Shown here: positions 23,215 through 35,211 of the stretch, piece after piece
Numbering within the stretch: the stretch's first letter is position 1
How the letters are laid out: each line of letters opens with the position of its first letter
NCBI GenBank assembly: GCA_028023455.1
Contig: JAQFVV010000027.1
Location: forward strand, 8,491,845 to 8,555,844
Length of the DNA stretch: 64,000 bases
Reading direction: 5' to 3'
From: Epiperipatus broadwayi
Taxonomy: Eukaryota > Onychophora > Udeonychophora > Euonychophora > Peripatidae
Translations under genes and position numbers: made by a program
Notes under the pieces: model-generated
What the model saw: only the letters and a program-made list of their open reading frames with translations
What the model was told of the DNA's origin: nothing
Database searches by the model: none

Positions 23215-26200
23215 CTTTCATAATTAACCGAGTTTCATATATTTTTCAAATAAACAAACTCACCTCATAATAAGGTAATTTTTCATATGAAAGTTCATTT
23301 TTAAGTATCTGCTCTTCTTAAAAGATAATGTATGAAAACGAGTTTGTAAGAATCTTTGGTTAATGGCATAAAGAAACCAAAAAAGTAGAGATGACTACAT
23401 CTTCAATAATAATTTTTTCGAATCAATTGTTAGCCTTATCATCAAAAAACTTTGTTTTCTTCAAAATACAGCAATATTACTTTTTTATTCTTCGAGTGAT
23501 GTTGGATCTCCAATTTCAAGCTATAAAATATGATGCCATCAGCATTTCTTCTACCAATCCCAAACTTGTTTTCATTGAATATGACAATCTCCAAGATATA
23601 TATTCAATAAGCATTCTTAATTCCATATAGTCTAACCCCATAGTTCATAAAATAATGAAATGTTCTAATAAGCCCATTTTTTAACATATGGATAATTTAT
23701 AATAATCAAGGATTTTCTTTTTAATATTCCCCAGCTTTTCAATTATACAACATATAATACTAGGAATGACTTTCTTAAAACAAACTTATATACTTTCAAC
23801 GTGAGGCTCTAAACTAGATATGAACAAACTTATTTAAGCATTGGATTACACAATACATTTGTCGTCATTAATCAGGACCCATTAAGCATAACAAAAACAA
23901 AATTTTCATATAACTAAAAATAAATTACTCTATTCATAAATTTTAGCATTTTGCTTGGGGTTTAGCATTTTTAAATCAAGAATCTCAATATGTATGAAAT
24001 GCTTAACATAATTCTAAATTGATTTCTCCCACATAAAGTTTCATTTAAAAAGCTTTGATATGAGTGTATAATTCAAGAACTTACTAATTTCCCTTTTGCA
24101 ATTTTAAGTTAATATCACTTAAGTGTGTGGTTTCATCTACGAGCACCATTGATCAACTCAATATTCAACAGCTTAATGAAAAATTTTCTTTTCATCTTCC
24201 CTTTGTATAATAACAGACTACAAAATAAAATATCAGATATCTATAAATTCAGATTCAAGTTCTAAAAATTCTTTAAATTAGTAATGGCTAGACAATTGAT
24301 ACCTGAAATAACACCCTTAACGTTTTTGCAATAATAAGCTACTGGTTTTAAGTTTTACTAATTTGGCAAATAAATTTTCCTGAAAAATAATAACGATGAT
24401 TAAGTAGTTAAAATTTTATAAAACTGGCTCCTGAAATAACAACATGATTAATGTTTTAATAATGATAGACAATGTTTTCAAGTTGTAGCAACTTAACACA
24501 TAAATGTTCTTTAAGGATAATAATAATGTTATTAGGAAATACAAAATAAACAACTTTACAGTGACTTTAACTTTTAAAAGAATATGATAAACCCCCCTCA
24601 ATCCTGTGTATTCATACCTGTGAATATTGTCACAAGCTATTTATAGTAGTTGGAAAGAAAAAGTAAACTTTTTATTGTCGGATAATATATACGCACGTGA
24701 TGAAAACAAAACTACGGAAGATGAATAAAACCTACAAAATATCAATGGAAGCTATTATATTATTCTGCTTGCAATCATCAACAAGGAGTATTATATAAAA
24801 AGTCAGAAGGGCAGCCGTGGTTTGCTCCCACTGGCTTTAAATTGAGTTGATTTTAAGCCTAAAAATAGTATAGATAAACTCTTTTCTTTCTTCTGACATC
24901 CATTTTAATTTTGTTAAGATTAATAAATACATAATAAAACCACATGATCAAAGTCATGTGACATTTGAATACCAAAATGAACAGCTGAACTACAGTGCCA
25001 TTCATTTGACTAAACAAACCTCTACTTCTTCATTCTAATATCACACCACTGTGTTGAACTAAACAGAAAAATTGTTCTTTCACAATTCATCTGGTTTGAT
25101 ATCAATTATATCCAAAACCTCAAATCAAACCAAGGTCTGTTTACACTAATATTTCAAATTTATTACACAATTATTTAAAAAAATAATACTCTATGTCATT
25201 TAAAAAAAAAAAAATTGAAGTAGATGAATTAAAAGCATTTAAATTCTAAATAAATACACAATCATATCATCAAAAACCCAAAAACCATAGTAATTTTTAA
25301 AATTATATTTAAAACAATGTTTATATCAGAAATAATTTAAGTAGAATTTAAAAAGTAATCAGTTTACATTAAACCGTTAGTGGAAGAGGTGGCATTCACA
25401 CATGTTAAATAAATACTGGGGATAATAAACATTATACCTCTTAAAAGAATATAATATATTATGCCACTTCATAAACTAGTGTTTATTAAACAGAATTAAA
25501 TTTTTTTTTTTAAAAAAAAAAGTGATTCATTGACTCAATGATTAAAACTTCCATCTCACCAAGTTCTTGCTTGAAAGTAGAATGAAAACATAAAATGAAA
25601 GCCAAGATACCAACGATAACAAACAATAACATCAAGAGATGCTGTACTTCTATAGTAACAAGAAATAAAATTTATTCCACCCAAAATTTTATCTTTAAGA
25701 GAAACAAATTAAATATCTCAATATCTGCTTGGGTGGCCTATGAACACTTCTTTCACAGCCTTTTATTTTGAAACTCTAAGATCTGCAATGCTATAAAAAC
25801 ATAGATTGCGGAGAAAGCAAAAAATTGATAAATGATTTTTAGCAAATAGAAAACAAACACCAATTTCCATGGAGCTCTACAAAAAAAAAAAAAAAACTAT
25901 TGAAACAAGAAATCAACAAGTGGCTAGCAATTGCATGAACACATCTAAGTTTTTGTATAAAAAAGGAAATCATAAAAGAAAATGAGATCAAGATTAAGTG
26001 ATTATAGTGCATACAAACATCTGACAATATTTCTATTGCTTATCTGAATATTCTACAATACTACACAGAAAGCTGTATAGAAGCAATCAAAATCATTCTA
26101 GTATAAAATTTTCAATAACTGAGATCCATTCTATTACTTATTGCAATTTATCCCTTCATATCCTATCTGCTCTTATGCTTAGATGGTGTACACATTCTTA

Positions 26201-27286
26201 CATATGGCATAGTTATGAAATATATTGCAGCAACCAGTTTTCTAAAGCAGAAATATTTCAAAAATTAACTACTCATGAAGAGAAACTACAATTATAGGAA
26301 CCGGTGACAGCAATAAATTACACTACTGAGGCTAAGTATGAGTAGATCATTAACACCAAGATAGTAAAACACAATTTAATCAAATCTCTCCTAACTACAG
26401 TCACTATGTTTAGTTCAAAGGCAAATAAAAATTCCTGTTAATGTATATAAAATCTAAAGGTCCATGGATTGCAGTTTTACTCATGTCACTATCAGTGCTT
26501 GAACATACCCCCCCCCCCAAAAAAAAAAAAAAAACCCCAAATCATTCGATTCTTATTATACCTTCAAGCACTTTCAGAATTATGGTTGTTGCTGATGATG
26601 ATGATAATAATAAATCTATTAATTTACTAACTAAAATTAATTAAACACATTTCATCAGACAAATTTTTATTTCTATATATCAAGCAACAATTGGGGCACA
26701 AACATAATTAGAATTTTGAGTTGTCCAAGATAAAATTATGATTAAAAATATAATCACAAAATCTTAAATTGAAAAGTAATTGACATTTTTTTAAAAATAT
26801 AATCAATATGTTATTTTTTCAAGATAATATTTTGTTATCAAATTAAGTAAACAAATTGTTACCCTTTCCCCCCAATTTTAATTCTATCAAATATTTGAGG
26901 GAAAGAGTTGAGTATTAAATTTTGAAACTCCTCAATGTGAAGGTCAGGAGATATCCCTCATTGTTGAATAATCAGACAGTTTTAGTCAGCATCTTTATTA
27001 AAGCATTCTTTTGTAGATATTTATTTTGCAACCTCTTAACATTTTCCAATGTTCACTGGTTGATAAAATAATAATTTTATTTTAATTACCTGAAATGAAT
27101 GAATGACAGTCTTCCTGCGAAACATTCTACAAGTAGCAGGCTTTTTGCATATAAAACGAATACATCTACTCAGAATACAGGCTTCATATTTATGATGAAT
27201 TTCTAGTATTTATGAAATCATATTTGAAACAAAAACAGCAAAGGTTAAAAAACAAAGCACATTCAAGAATCAAATATATCTTCTTC
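23215..27286. other. Intronic non-coding, nothing recognised
   Basis: AT-rich TLK intron sequence. A plus open frame at 23391-23630 and a minus one at 24416-24601 lack any family feature. A C11 run followed by A16 is at 26508-26534. Confidence 0.5.
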
Positions 27287-27299
27287 AACTAGGCAAAGC

Positions 27300-27406
27300 G
27301 TTGTTGGCCGCGAGGTATCGCAGCCGCCATGCAAGCAAGTAGTTGGTTGCAGACGGTTGTGGGTTCGCGTCCCGGCCGATGCTATGACACATAGAAAAAA
27401 AACAAA
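27300..27406 (+). mobile_element. tRNA-derived SINE with 13-bp target duplications
   Basis: A 107-bp insert much richer in GC than its surroundings. It contains GGTTGTGGGTTCGCGTCC (27356-27373), close to the pol III B box GGTTCGANTCC, preceded at about 40 bases by a GGCCGCGAGG stretch where a weak A box would lie. It ends in an A-rich tail. The 13-mer AACTAGGCAAAGC flanks it exactly on both sides (27287-27299 and 27407-27419), the mark of LINE-assisted target-primed insertion. Perfect duplications suggest a fairly recent insertion. Confidence 0.85.
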
Positions 27407-27419
27407 AACTAGGCAAAGC

Positions 27420-29596
27420 AATACTGTAAGTCAATTAAATATTGAGAGTATATCAAATTAAAAAATGGATATTTTCTACAAATCAATAACTTCTAAGTCA
27501 TAACTACTCTAATACTGCGTATCTTAAAATCCTGCCTTCATATTGGCTCTTGACTGAATGCAAATCTTAGGCCATTTAGTTGAAATAATTCAAATAATAT
27601 AGTAATCACCATTCAGATAAACAATCTTTACGAATCTTATATATTTCTCACTTTGTTAATGTATTTTCATCATTTGGATAATTTTGATTAAAGTTTGTGT
27701 TCCGCAATCAAACTCTTTAAAACAAACTAACATTTCTTAGCAATACCTATATCTCTGTATAATATCCTTGTATCATTTTTCTTGTATCCATTTTACCAAT
27801 CATCTCACTATAGCCTTTCATTCTTCCAAGTAAAAATTAAGACTACAGGTTAAAAATCTTTACAGCATATTCCCTAGCAGTTTTTTTTTTCAATCATCAT
27901 CCATCATTCGTTTCTCTTCCATTTCAGTTATTTATTTATTAAAGGACAATTCTATAATAATTAAATTGTGATTGGACTCTACATCAAACCTCAAATATAC
28001 ATTTACTTTCAGTCAATAAATATAATCATGATATTCTATCAAGAGTAGCGAAAAATTGAATAAAAAGAATCAAACAGTAATAAACAACACTATTGTATAA
28101 AATCAGTCTAACGAATTTGCTAATCTGGCTTATTAAAATTATGTGAAAGATTAAAACAAAACATGTTAAATTTAAATTTTAAAAATCTCAGATGTAATCA
28201 AACTCCAGTAAAAATATTTTATATCTTAAAAAAGATCATACTTGGTAAATTTACTGTGAAAATGAATTACATGTAAAAATAATACAAATTAATCTGGAGG
28301 AAATGAAAGCTCCGCTTACATAATCCATACCATATGAAAAAATTGGTCAATTGGCTGTTAAAGTTGTATATTTTGAGAACAACTTATCAGTTGATATGAG
28401 TAATCATCCATGCTACTATAGCTATTGTTCATCATTAACTAGTCAATTTTTAAATTGGAAATGAAGATAACATGTTTCATGCATTGTAGTTAGGGCTTCC
28501 ATCTCTCCAAATTTATTGATTTTTCTTATATCTCAGTCCATTATCCTTATTTAAAAATGCATATATAAACATAATGGAAGTAGCACAGCAAAAAGAATGA
28601 GAAATGCTTAGTACCAGCTAAACAAAAGTGAGAAATGCCACCAAATGTAGATAAATTCTCTCAAAAGTGAACACAACTAGTTTTATTAAATAAAAAAAAT
28701 TTTTTTTTCACATCACAGAGGATAAAAACATTATTAAAGTATTTCACAAGTCAGATTTCCAAAGATTCATTTAAATACATTTAGAATTAATACTTTTCTG
28801 TATCAATGCCAATCTATTCAGTCAGATGAAAGTTATCTTTTTTTACCAGACTAATTGCCTGGCAGTGACACATGCAAGTGGGCATTCGTAGATACCATTA
28901 ATATCAATGTTATATATAAAATAAGAATTTTCCGTTAAAATTGTTGGCAAATCTAAAACAAAAAATATTATCCTCAAAAATACATGTGTGGAAAAGTTCA
29001 GATTGGAAATGAATAAATATTGAAATACAAGATTTGAACTAGACATACAGATAAAAAAATAAACTACGTTAAATAAAAATGGGTATATATAGACAGTGAA
29101 TATGACTAATAACTTTCTGTATGACTGTTATATATAAAAAAGATTCAAAGCCTGTTTCCTAATTTCAAATGTCACTTGTGATTGTGTCAAACATTATATT
29201 CTATGATCTAGAATCACAGACTTCAAAGATAAAAATATATGAAAATATCTAAAATAAAAGCTTATTACAAATATTCCAACTTGGAAATTGTTTGAAGGTA
29301 TACAAAATTACTAACAAAATGATTTTGTTTCCCAAATAATGCTAAAGGCAAAGTTAAAAACAAATACAGTAGAAGATAGTAGTATTATCCAGAATAATGT
29401 TAACAAACTTTGAAGAAAAAATCTGTCCATGCTAGCTTTAAATGCTTTTTAAGTTGCCCTTAAAAAAAATTATGAAATAGATTCTATGCTAAAAAATGAC
29501 TCTTGCCTTGATCAGATATCCTTTCTCATAAAAATCCTGGCAGAGATCTTATCTCAACCCATTTTGATAATATAATTTCTCTTAAAAATTACAGTG
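27420..29596. other. Intronic non-coding, nothing recognised
   Basis: AT-rich intron sequence without recognisable coding, RNA or transposon features on either strand. Confidence 0.5.
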
Positions 29597-30065
29597 TTTC
29601 AGTAAAAAGTTAACTGGTTCTCACTCCAAGCTGCCTATAACTCCATCTCTAAATCAATACATGTGTAACGTAGCAACAGCATTTAACGATTCATCACAAA
29701 AATTTTAAGATGCTAGCTTGTCTGAACCACGATTTATATGTTTCATATCTTAACATAAGCTAACATTTTATTTTGGTTTTAAATTGGACAAAGCTGCTAC
29801 TGAAACTTTTTGAATAATTCAAACTGTGTGCAGCAGGAAACTGATGAGCCACAAGAATGTTTTCAAGATTTTGTGGTGGCAGGAAGTACAGTGAAAATAA
29901 TCCGCAAAAGTGCTAAATACCCAATTACATTTTATGTCACAACTTGTGATCCAGACATGACGTTAGTGCCATCAAATTTTTGAGATGAATAGCTGAACTA
30001 TGTTGCGACATAGTGCATACATACATTTAGAGATGGCATTCCAGGCTGCCTGGACACTGAGATGC
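29597..30065. mobile_element. Long-TIR non-autonomous element, family A, copy 2
   Basis: Imperfect inverted arms of over 100 bp: left CCATCTCTAAATCAATACATG (about 29641) pairs with the right-arm region near 30040, and CTTGTGATCCAGACATG (about 29943) matches the inverted left arm of the copy at 2.5 kb. There is no coding capacity. An open frame at 30000-30209 spans its right arm and is not a gene. Confidence 0.6.
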
Positions 30066-30622
30066 ATTGTATTCATGCAATTTTTTAAAGCAGTTGTATT
30101 TTATATGGACATTCCTCTAGCACCATTATGCTGTGCTATTTATATAGATTATTTCCCAATTAATCTTCAAATTTCTTTTTGCTATATAAATCCCATACTG
30201 ACATCATGAAAGAATAAATGATTAGAAGATAACTTGGAATAGCTATCATCAAATGGTTGTTTGTAAAATTTACTGAAAATACTATCTGATGTTTTTGATC
30301 CTACAACTACTTTATTAATTCAATTGTGGGCGCAGAGTAGAAAACGTTCACCTAGATACATTGCTCCATCTAAAGACAATTATATATCTAAATTCTTTTG
30401 TTTTTATTTTTACTTTCTCAAATTTTTGCACAAATTCAGGGTTCTAACAATCAATATACTCAACTCTTATAAATTTCTCTAAACTTAAAATACTTAGAAG
30501 AAAAACTAATGACTTTTTATTTAAATCTTTTCACCTGAAAAATAATGAGTTTTTATATCGATACTACCAACAACTTTTTCATAAATTGTTTTAACTTATC
30601 ATCAAATAATAATCATAATCAC

Positions 30623-30734
30623 CTTTTTGCCATAAAGACACTGATAGAATATGACGCCAACACTCCATACATCTACTTTAGATGAGATTTTTGGAGGCGT
30701 TTTGCCAACTACGAAACATTCTGGTGGTAAATAC
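30623..30734 (-). CDS. TLK: Tousled-like kinase exon with subdomains VIII-X
   Basis: 112-base exon, minus strand. The first base completes the Trp codon begun in the preceding exon; then it reads [20 protein letters not shown] and [22 protein letters not shown] is the TLK form of the APE motif (subdomain VIII), and DVWSVGVI is subdomain IX with the invariant Asp. FVVGK with PPKIS is TLK-specific. Acceptor AG is at 30735-30736; donor GTGATT follows AAAAAG and ends at 30617, starting at 30622. It continues in phase 0 into PFGHNQSQ of the next exon. Some 16 kb of intron separate the two. Confidence 0.95.
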
Positions 30735-33700
30735 CTATAACATAAAAACAATATATTATAGTACACTAATTAAATCATAGATATTGCAAAAAGAAAACTT
30801 TAAAAATAAATAATTTTAAATTTATAATTAAAGATCTTTAACAGTGATAACAACTGATTTGATAAGTGTTATATTATATACATTAGAAAGTTTCTTCATT
30901 AATTCAACACCAAAATAACAATTAATTAATTATTATAATTCTTCAATATAACTTTAATATTATATGATGATAATCAAGTCTAACCGTACATGTAAATATA
31001 AATTATATCAATAAAAAAAAAAAAATACTTCCATTTAGATGTACACTAACATTAAATTTAGAATATCTAATGACATTTCAAAAATAATTACCATAGCAAA
31101 TCTCTGCTGAAAATAGTAACAAATCTTTTGCAAAATTAGAAACTAAACAAGTTGTAATCTATATCTTAGTTGCAGGTAAAATAATTTTTTTTAAGTCTGC
31201 ACTCTAAGAGATTAAACTGTGATTCACTAGTTTCAGATGTATGATAGCTCTCTATCAAAAATACTGAAGTGTGAATTGTATTATATTCATAATTTTTTTA
31301 TAATTATCTTGCAAACCAATAATATTTATTTAACATGTAGAACATGTTTTGAATGCAAACTATAAAGACTTTGGTTTAACAATTAACGTTCTATATTAAT
31401 TTATATCAGAAAGTGAGCTATATTAGAAATATAATTACTTCAGCTAAATAAATTATTTAAAAGACTTACTTTTTAAAATTTACTGTAAAAAAGTGAGAAA
31501 TGGACTCCCTATCAATGTAATATAAAGGTCTTGCAAACATTTCATTTAAGGATTATTCCGTAACGTTCTATAATTACAATGCCAAGTTTAAAGGCCCATT
31601 TTCATTGAATTGGATATAAAAAGTAAACAAATGATTATAATATTTTATGGCAAACTTGAGCAGGGTTTTTGTGAGAAAGACATTTTCTGTTTAACCTAAG
31701 AAGATTATTTCAAAAATAAAGAAGTGAATTAATAATTGCTTTAATTGGTGCAATATGGCTAAAAATGGAATACAAAAGAGGACTACAGTAACGCATGTGA
31801 TGAAGTTTTTATGGGGAAAAAGTTTGTAGCAGAAATCACAAGATGTCAAAGAACCAGTATGTGATATATATCGATATAATATTTGTGATTCATGGATTCC
31901 TTTATTTGTATATGCCTACTCATCTTTAACTTGTTTTATTCTAGAATTAAAATGACTATTTTTACTTAGAAATATTGTAAAGTATCACATGAATCATTTA
32001 TTTATAATAGATATATAATATAACCAATTATGTAAATAATCTGTTATAGAACTATATTTGAAAATTGAGGAATGCATTTAAACTTCTCATTATTAAATTA
32101 AAATAGAAGATATTATATGAGCCAAATTCTAAATGATGAAATTGGTCTCAACGAAATTTCTTTCATCATTGTCAAGTCTCAACATCAATCACTAACTTCA
32201 CAATCACAATAGGATTGTATGTTAATTATTTGAAGCAAATTTTATTTGCTTTATTACAAAAAATGAAAAACATTTATTTATTAAATGTGATGCTTTTTAT
32301 TGTTAATAAGCACATATATTATATTATGAACAGGTAAAAATTATAATTGATTTTATTTTTATAAATCTAAATTTGGCAATTAAAATATTTTAATTAAACA
32401 ATGAACTAATAGGGGTCGCTTAAAACATTCATCTGAATGTTAAAGATTCTAGATAAACAGTCAAGTTAAAAAATCAGCGAAACAAAACCAATCACTCATA
32501 TCAATAAAAAGTAAAACATTTCATAACTATAAGCATTTCATCCCAAATGCATATCATTCCCATTCAACACTCAGATATAATGAGTGCTATTTAAATTTAT
32601 TCATACCCAAAGAATGTATGAAATTTTTTTTGATAATTATACAATTAAAAATCAAGTTAGCATGAAATGGGTAAGGATTAAAAGCATGCTTAATATATAT
32701 CATTTTTTTCGTTATTTAATTTAAGTATCTTTTTGATAGTACAAATATTTTTTCTCTATGATAAAATCAGCATTTTTTCCCTTACTTTTTTTAGATTTCA
32801 TGAAAAAAAATTAACATGAAATTTATTTTACTGCAACCATGGATTATAAATTTGATGACCTCAGGGGTAAAGTTTTCTATCACTAGTGAATATACAATCT
32901 TTTTCATTTTTTTTGGATATAAAATTATAGTACTATAATAATGTTTTGTAGGTAACAGTATCTCATAACAATTTCATTTCTATATATTTTTTGCAATCTA
33001 TGCATGGTTATTTTTTTCTCTACTTTTTTATACAAATATTGTAATATATTTTTGTAAATAATACTTATATTATGATCCTAAAAGCACTACTTCAAATCGG
33101 TCTGTTTCGCATTGAGTTATATCTCATACCTCTGTAGTCTAAATATAAGCAATTTTATTTCTCCACTTTTTGCACTCGACAATTATTTTCATTTCAACTT
33201 TTTTACATAATTATTACATTTTTTCTAGAAGTAATGCTTATAATAATAATAAAAACAAATTTATTTTATAACACGTGATCCTAGTCTTCCTAAAAAATAA
33301 AACTGTTACTATAGCGATTATTCTCGTTAATATTTTATATTGCACTAAATAAAAATAAAAAAGTTTTCCTGTTGTTATCAGCATTTGTAGAAATGGAAAA
33401 AATGTTCCTAGACTTTCAAACTGTCACTTTTTTTCTTTGTTCTTTTATATTGTATATTAATTTTTCAAGAAGAATGTTTTTACTTCATCATGCCACTTTT
33501 TATCTTTGATCTTTACTATATTGTATATTATTTTTTATTGTTTTAAATAAATTTGTCTATTATTATTTTATTGATTTTTGTCTTTATTCATTTTATGCTA
33601 GTTAGAGTAACCTTCATTTATATGAAATTAAATTTCCTGAATTTTTACTTTTCCCTTCTTCATTTTTCAATAATATAATAATGATTTAATTTTATTTTTT

Positions 33701-34076
33701 GATTAAATTACAATTTAATACAGTTCTCTTTGCATATTTGTTTTACAATAATTATTATTGGATATTCATCTTTTTTATTAGAAAGAAACATATTTCCAGA
33801 GGACCCTGCATGCATTGAAAAGAGATGGGTCATTTAGTAAGAATGAAAATCGCCAGCATATCAAATTAATTATCAATGCTAAAAATACAAGAATTATTTC
33901 AAGTCATGTTAAATATGATTTCATTAAAAATTTCATGAGTAATGTAATGAACTTGTCTATAAAAGTATATGCTTAAAATTTAACTATCAAAATGTAGAAT
34001 TTGTGAATTTATATAAAAATAAGAATTTTTAAGTTAAAATCTTTTTCTTTTTCTTTTTCTAGCTGATTTTAAGATA

Positions 34077-34394
34077 AAACCATTAAACATTACATGGTCA
34101 TCATTCTTTATGCCTACACAAGCTGTTTAACACAGAGACAAAACTCTCAATACAGTAGCGTCACTCAGTGCAAGCCATAGTACAATGGATGCAGGGTAGT
34201 TTATGCATAAAATCCCTATCTAGTGTCTACTCAGATCCAAGGCTCCTCACTAATGAAAGCAACAAGCTAGAATCTAGTCTGGGGATATTGGATGAGTAGG
34301 CACTAGATAGGGATTTTTTGCACAAACCTTCCCGCATCTATTGATTACTATAGCTTGCACTGAGTGGCACTACTGTATCGAGAGTTTTTTGCCT
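34077..34394 (+). mobile_element. Foldback retrozyme-like element with apical hammerhead
   Basis: A 318-bp insert flanked by the perfect 14-mer CTGATTTTAAGATA (34063-34076 and 34395-34408). After a one-sided lead of about 58 bp (starting AAACCATTAAACATTAC), inverted arms 34135-34237 and 34290-34394 pair over roughly 100 bp, with CTCTCAATACAGTAG opposite its near complement. The apex holds a hammerhead-like core (34227-34299). A related element is at 53922-54482, whose ends match this copy. There is no protein coding capacity, so it must have been mobilised in trans, plausibly by a Penelope-like element. Confidence 0.7.
34227..34299 (+). ncRNA. Hammerhead ribozyme motif, decayed core
   Basis: Order on the plus strand: outer stem I CTACTCA(GA)TCCAA (34227-34240), inner stem I CCTCA, core CTAATGA (G5 to A), stem II AAGC/GCTA around AACAA, then GAA, stem III TCTAGT, cleavage base C at 34279 (GTC triplet), then TGGGG, ATA, TTGGATGAGTAG. 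Inner stem I pairs with one G-U wobble and outer stem I pairs apart from a two-base insertion. The inner ATA bulge on the 3' strand is shared with the other hammerheads in the window. Confidence 0.6.
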
Positions 34395-34860
34395 CTGATT
34401 TTAAGATAATGACTATATTTTCTCTTTCTAACAACACCTAGCATTTTAATATTAATGTATTCAAAATGAAGATATTGTACAAATTATATCTGGTTTAGTT
34501 ATTTAAAAATTCAATATGAAATAATACTCTTGAAAATATAAAACTATATACTGCAGTTTAGAAAAAAATTCCTTAGCTTTTATAATTTTAACTGTTTTCA
34601 ATTTAGATTTGAAATTTTGAATGAAAAACAAGTTTAAATATTAGACATTGTTGTATCTGCATAATAAATGTTATTGAGTCACTTGAATGAGATCCCAATT
34701 CAGGACAAACATGGGTGATAAGATAGATATTTGTTTCCCATTAGAATTATCTGATTATTTATTTAGTCTTAAAGTTTAGAGAAAGTATAGTTTAATGTGT
34801 AATTCATTGTGTATTCAGAATTATTTTTTTATCTACATTAATTTAATTGAAATTGTCAAA

Positions 34861-35160
34861 TATGGCTATTTAAGTTAGATAGTTGGATTTGAAGATATAT
34901 GGATGTCTGAAAATTTCAGATTTTCTACTTAATAGTTCATTATTAGATTAAATGCTGAGCTTGACCTGGTATTTTTAAATCTATTGCCTGAATATCCTAC
35001 CACCTCATTGACGATGGCCAGAGCCAGAAAACGGTCTGAGGATAGGGATATTCGGAAAAGCTTGTTAAGAGCTATTAGCATGCTCATTATATAATATTTG
35101 TAGTACAAGTTTATTAAATTAAGTCATGTGATGCAAAACTTGATTTCCTTGTATTTATAG
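34861..35160 (+). repeat. 302-bp dispersed repeat with hammerhead, copy 1
   Basis: Aligns over its whole length with 37186-37487, starting TATGGCTATTTAAGTTAG and ending TTTCCTTG(T/C)A(T/A)TTATAG, with substitutions and small indels. Each copy has a hammerhead in its middle third. The unit length and the presence of a single hammerhead fit a metazoan retrozyme-like monomer (inference). Confidence 0.8.
34990..35053 (+). ncRNA. Hammerhead ribozyme motif, type I
   Basis: Stem I is in two parts: GAATATCC with GGATATTC (outer, 34990-34997 and 35046-35053) and CCTCA with TGAGG (inner, 35003-35007 and 35037-35041), separated by internal loops (TACCA opposite ATAG). Core TTGACGA (35008-35014) deviates only at C3 to T. 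Stem II TGGC/GCCA is perfect with loop CAGA; GAAA is at 35027-35030; a minimal stem III ACGGT follows, and C at 35036 completes the GTC triplet. C3 change predicts poor or no cleavage. Confidence 0.75.
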
Positions 35161-35211
35161 TTTTGCTTTTGAGCCTTTGGCAATTTTATATTGCTAAAAC
35201 TATTAATATAT

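Larger units (their letters stand above)
14273..30622 (-). other. TLK intron, about 16.3 kb
   Basis: Intron between the KVDVWSVG exon and the PFGHNQSQ exon. It holds a recent tandem duplication (15871-16250), a nested Ty3/gypsy element (17004-23214), a SINE (27300-27406) and a long-TIR element (29597-30065). The rest (14.3-15.8, 16.3-17.0, 23.2-27.3 and 27.4-29.6 kb) is AT-rich and featureless to me, with a C11-A16 run at 26508-26534. Confidence 0.85.

Noticed and set aside
29838-29880. CTGATGAGCCACAAG in the family A element, resembling a hammerhead core plus stem II
   Set aside because: No GAAA or cleavage triplet follows at the right distance, and the other family A copies do not share the motif.
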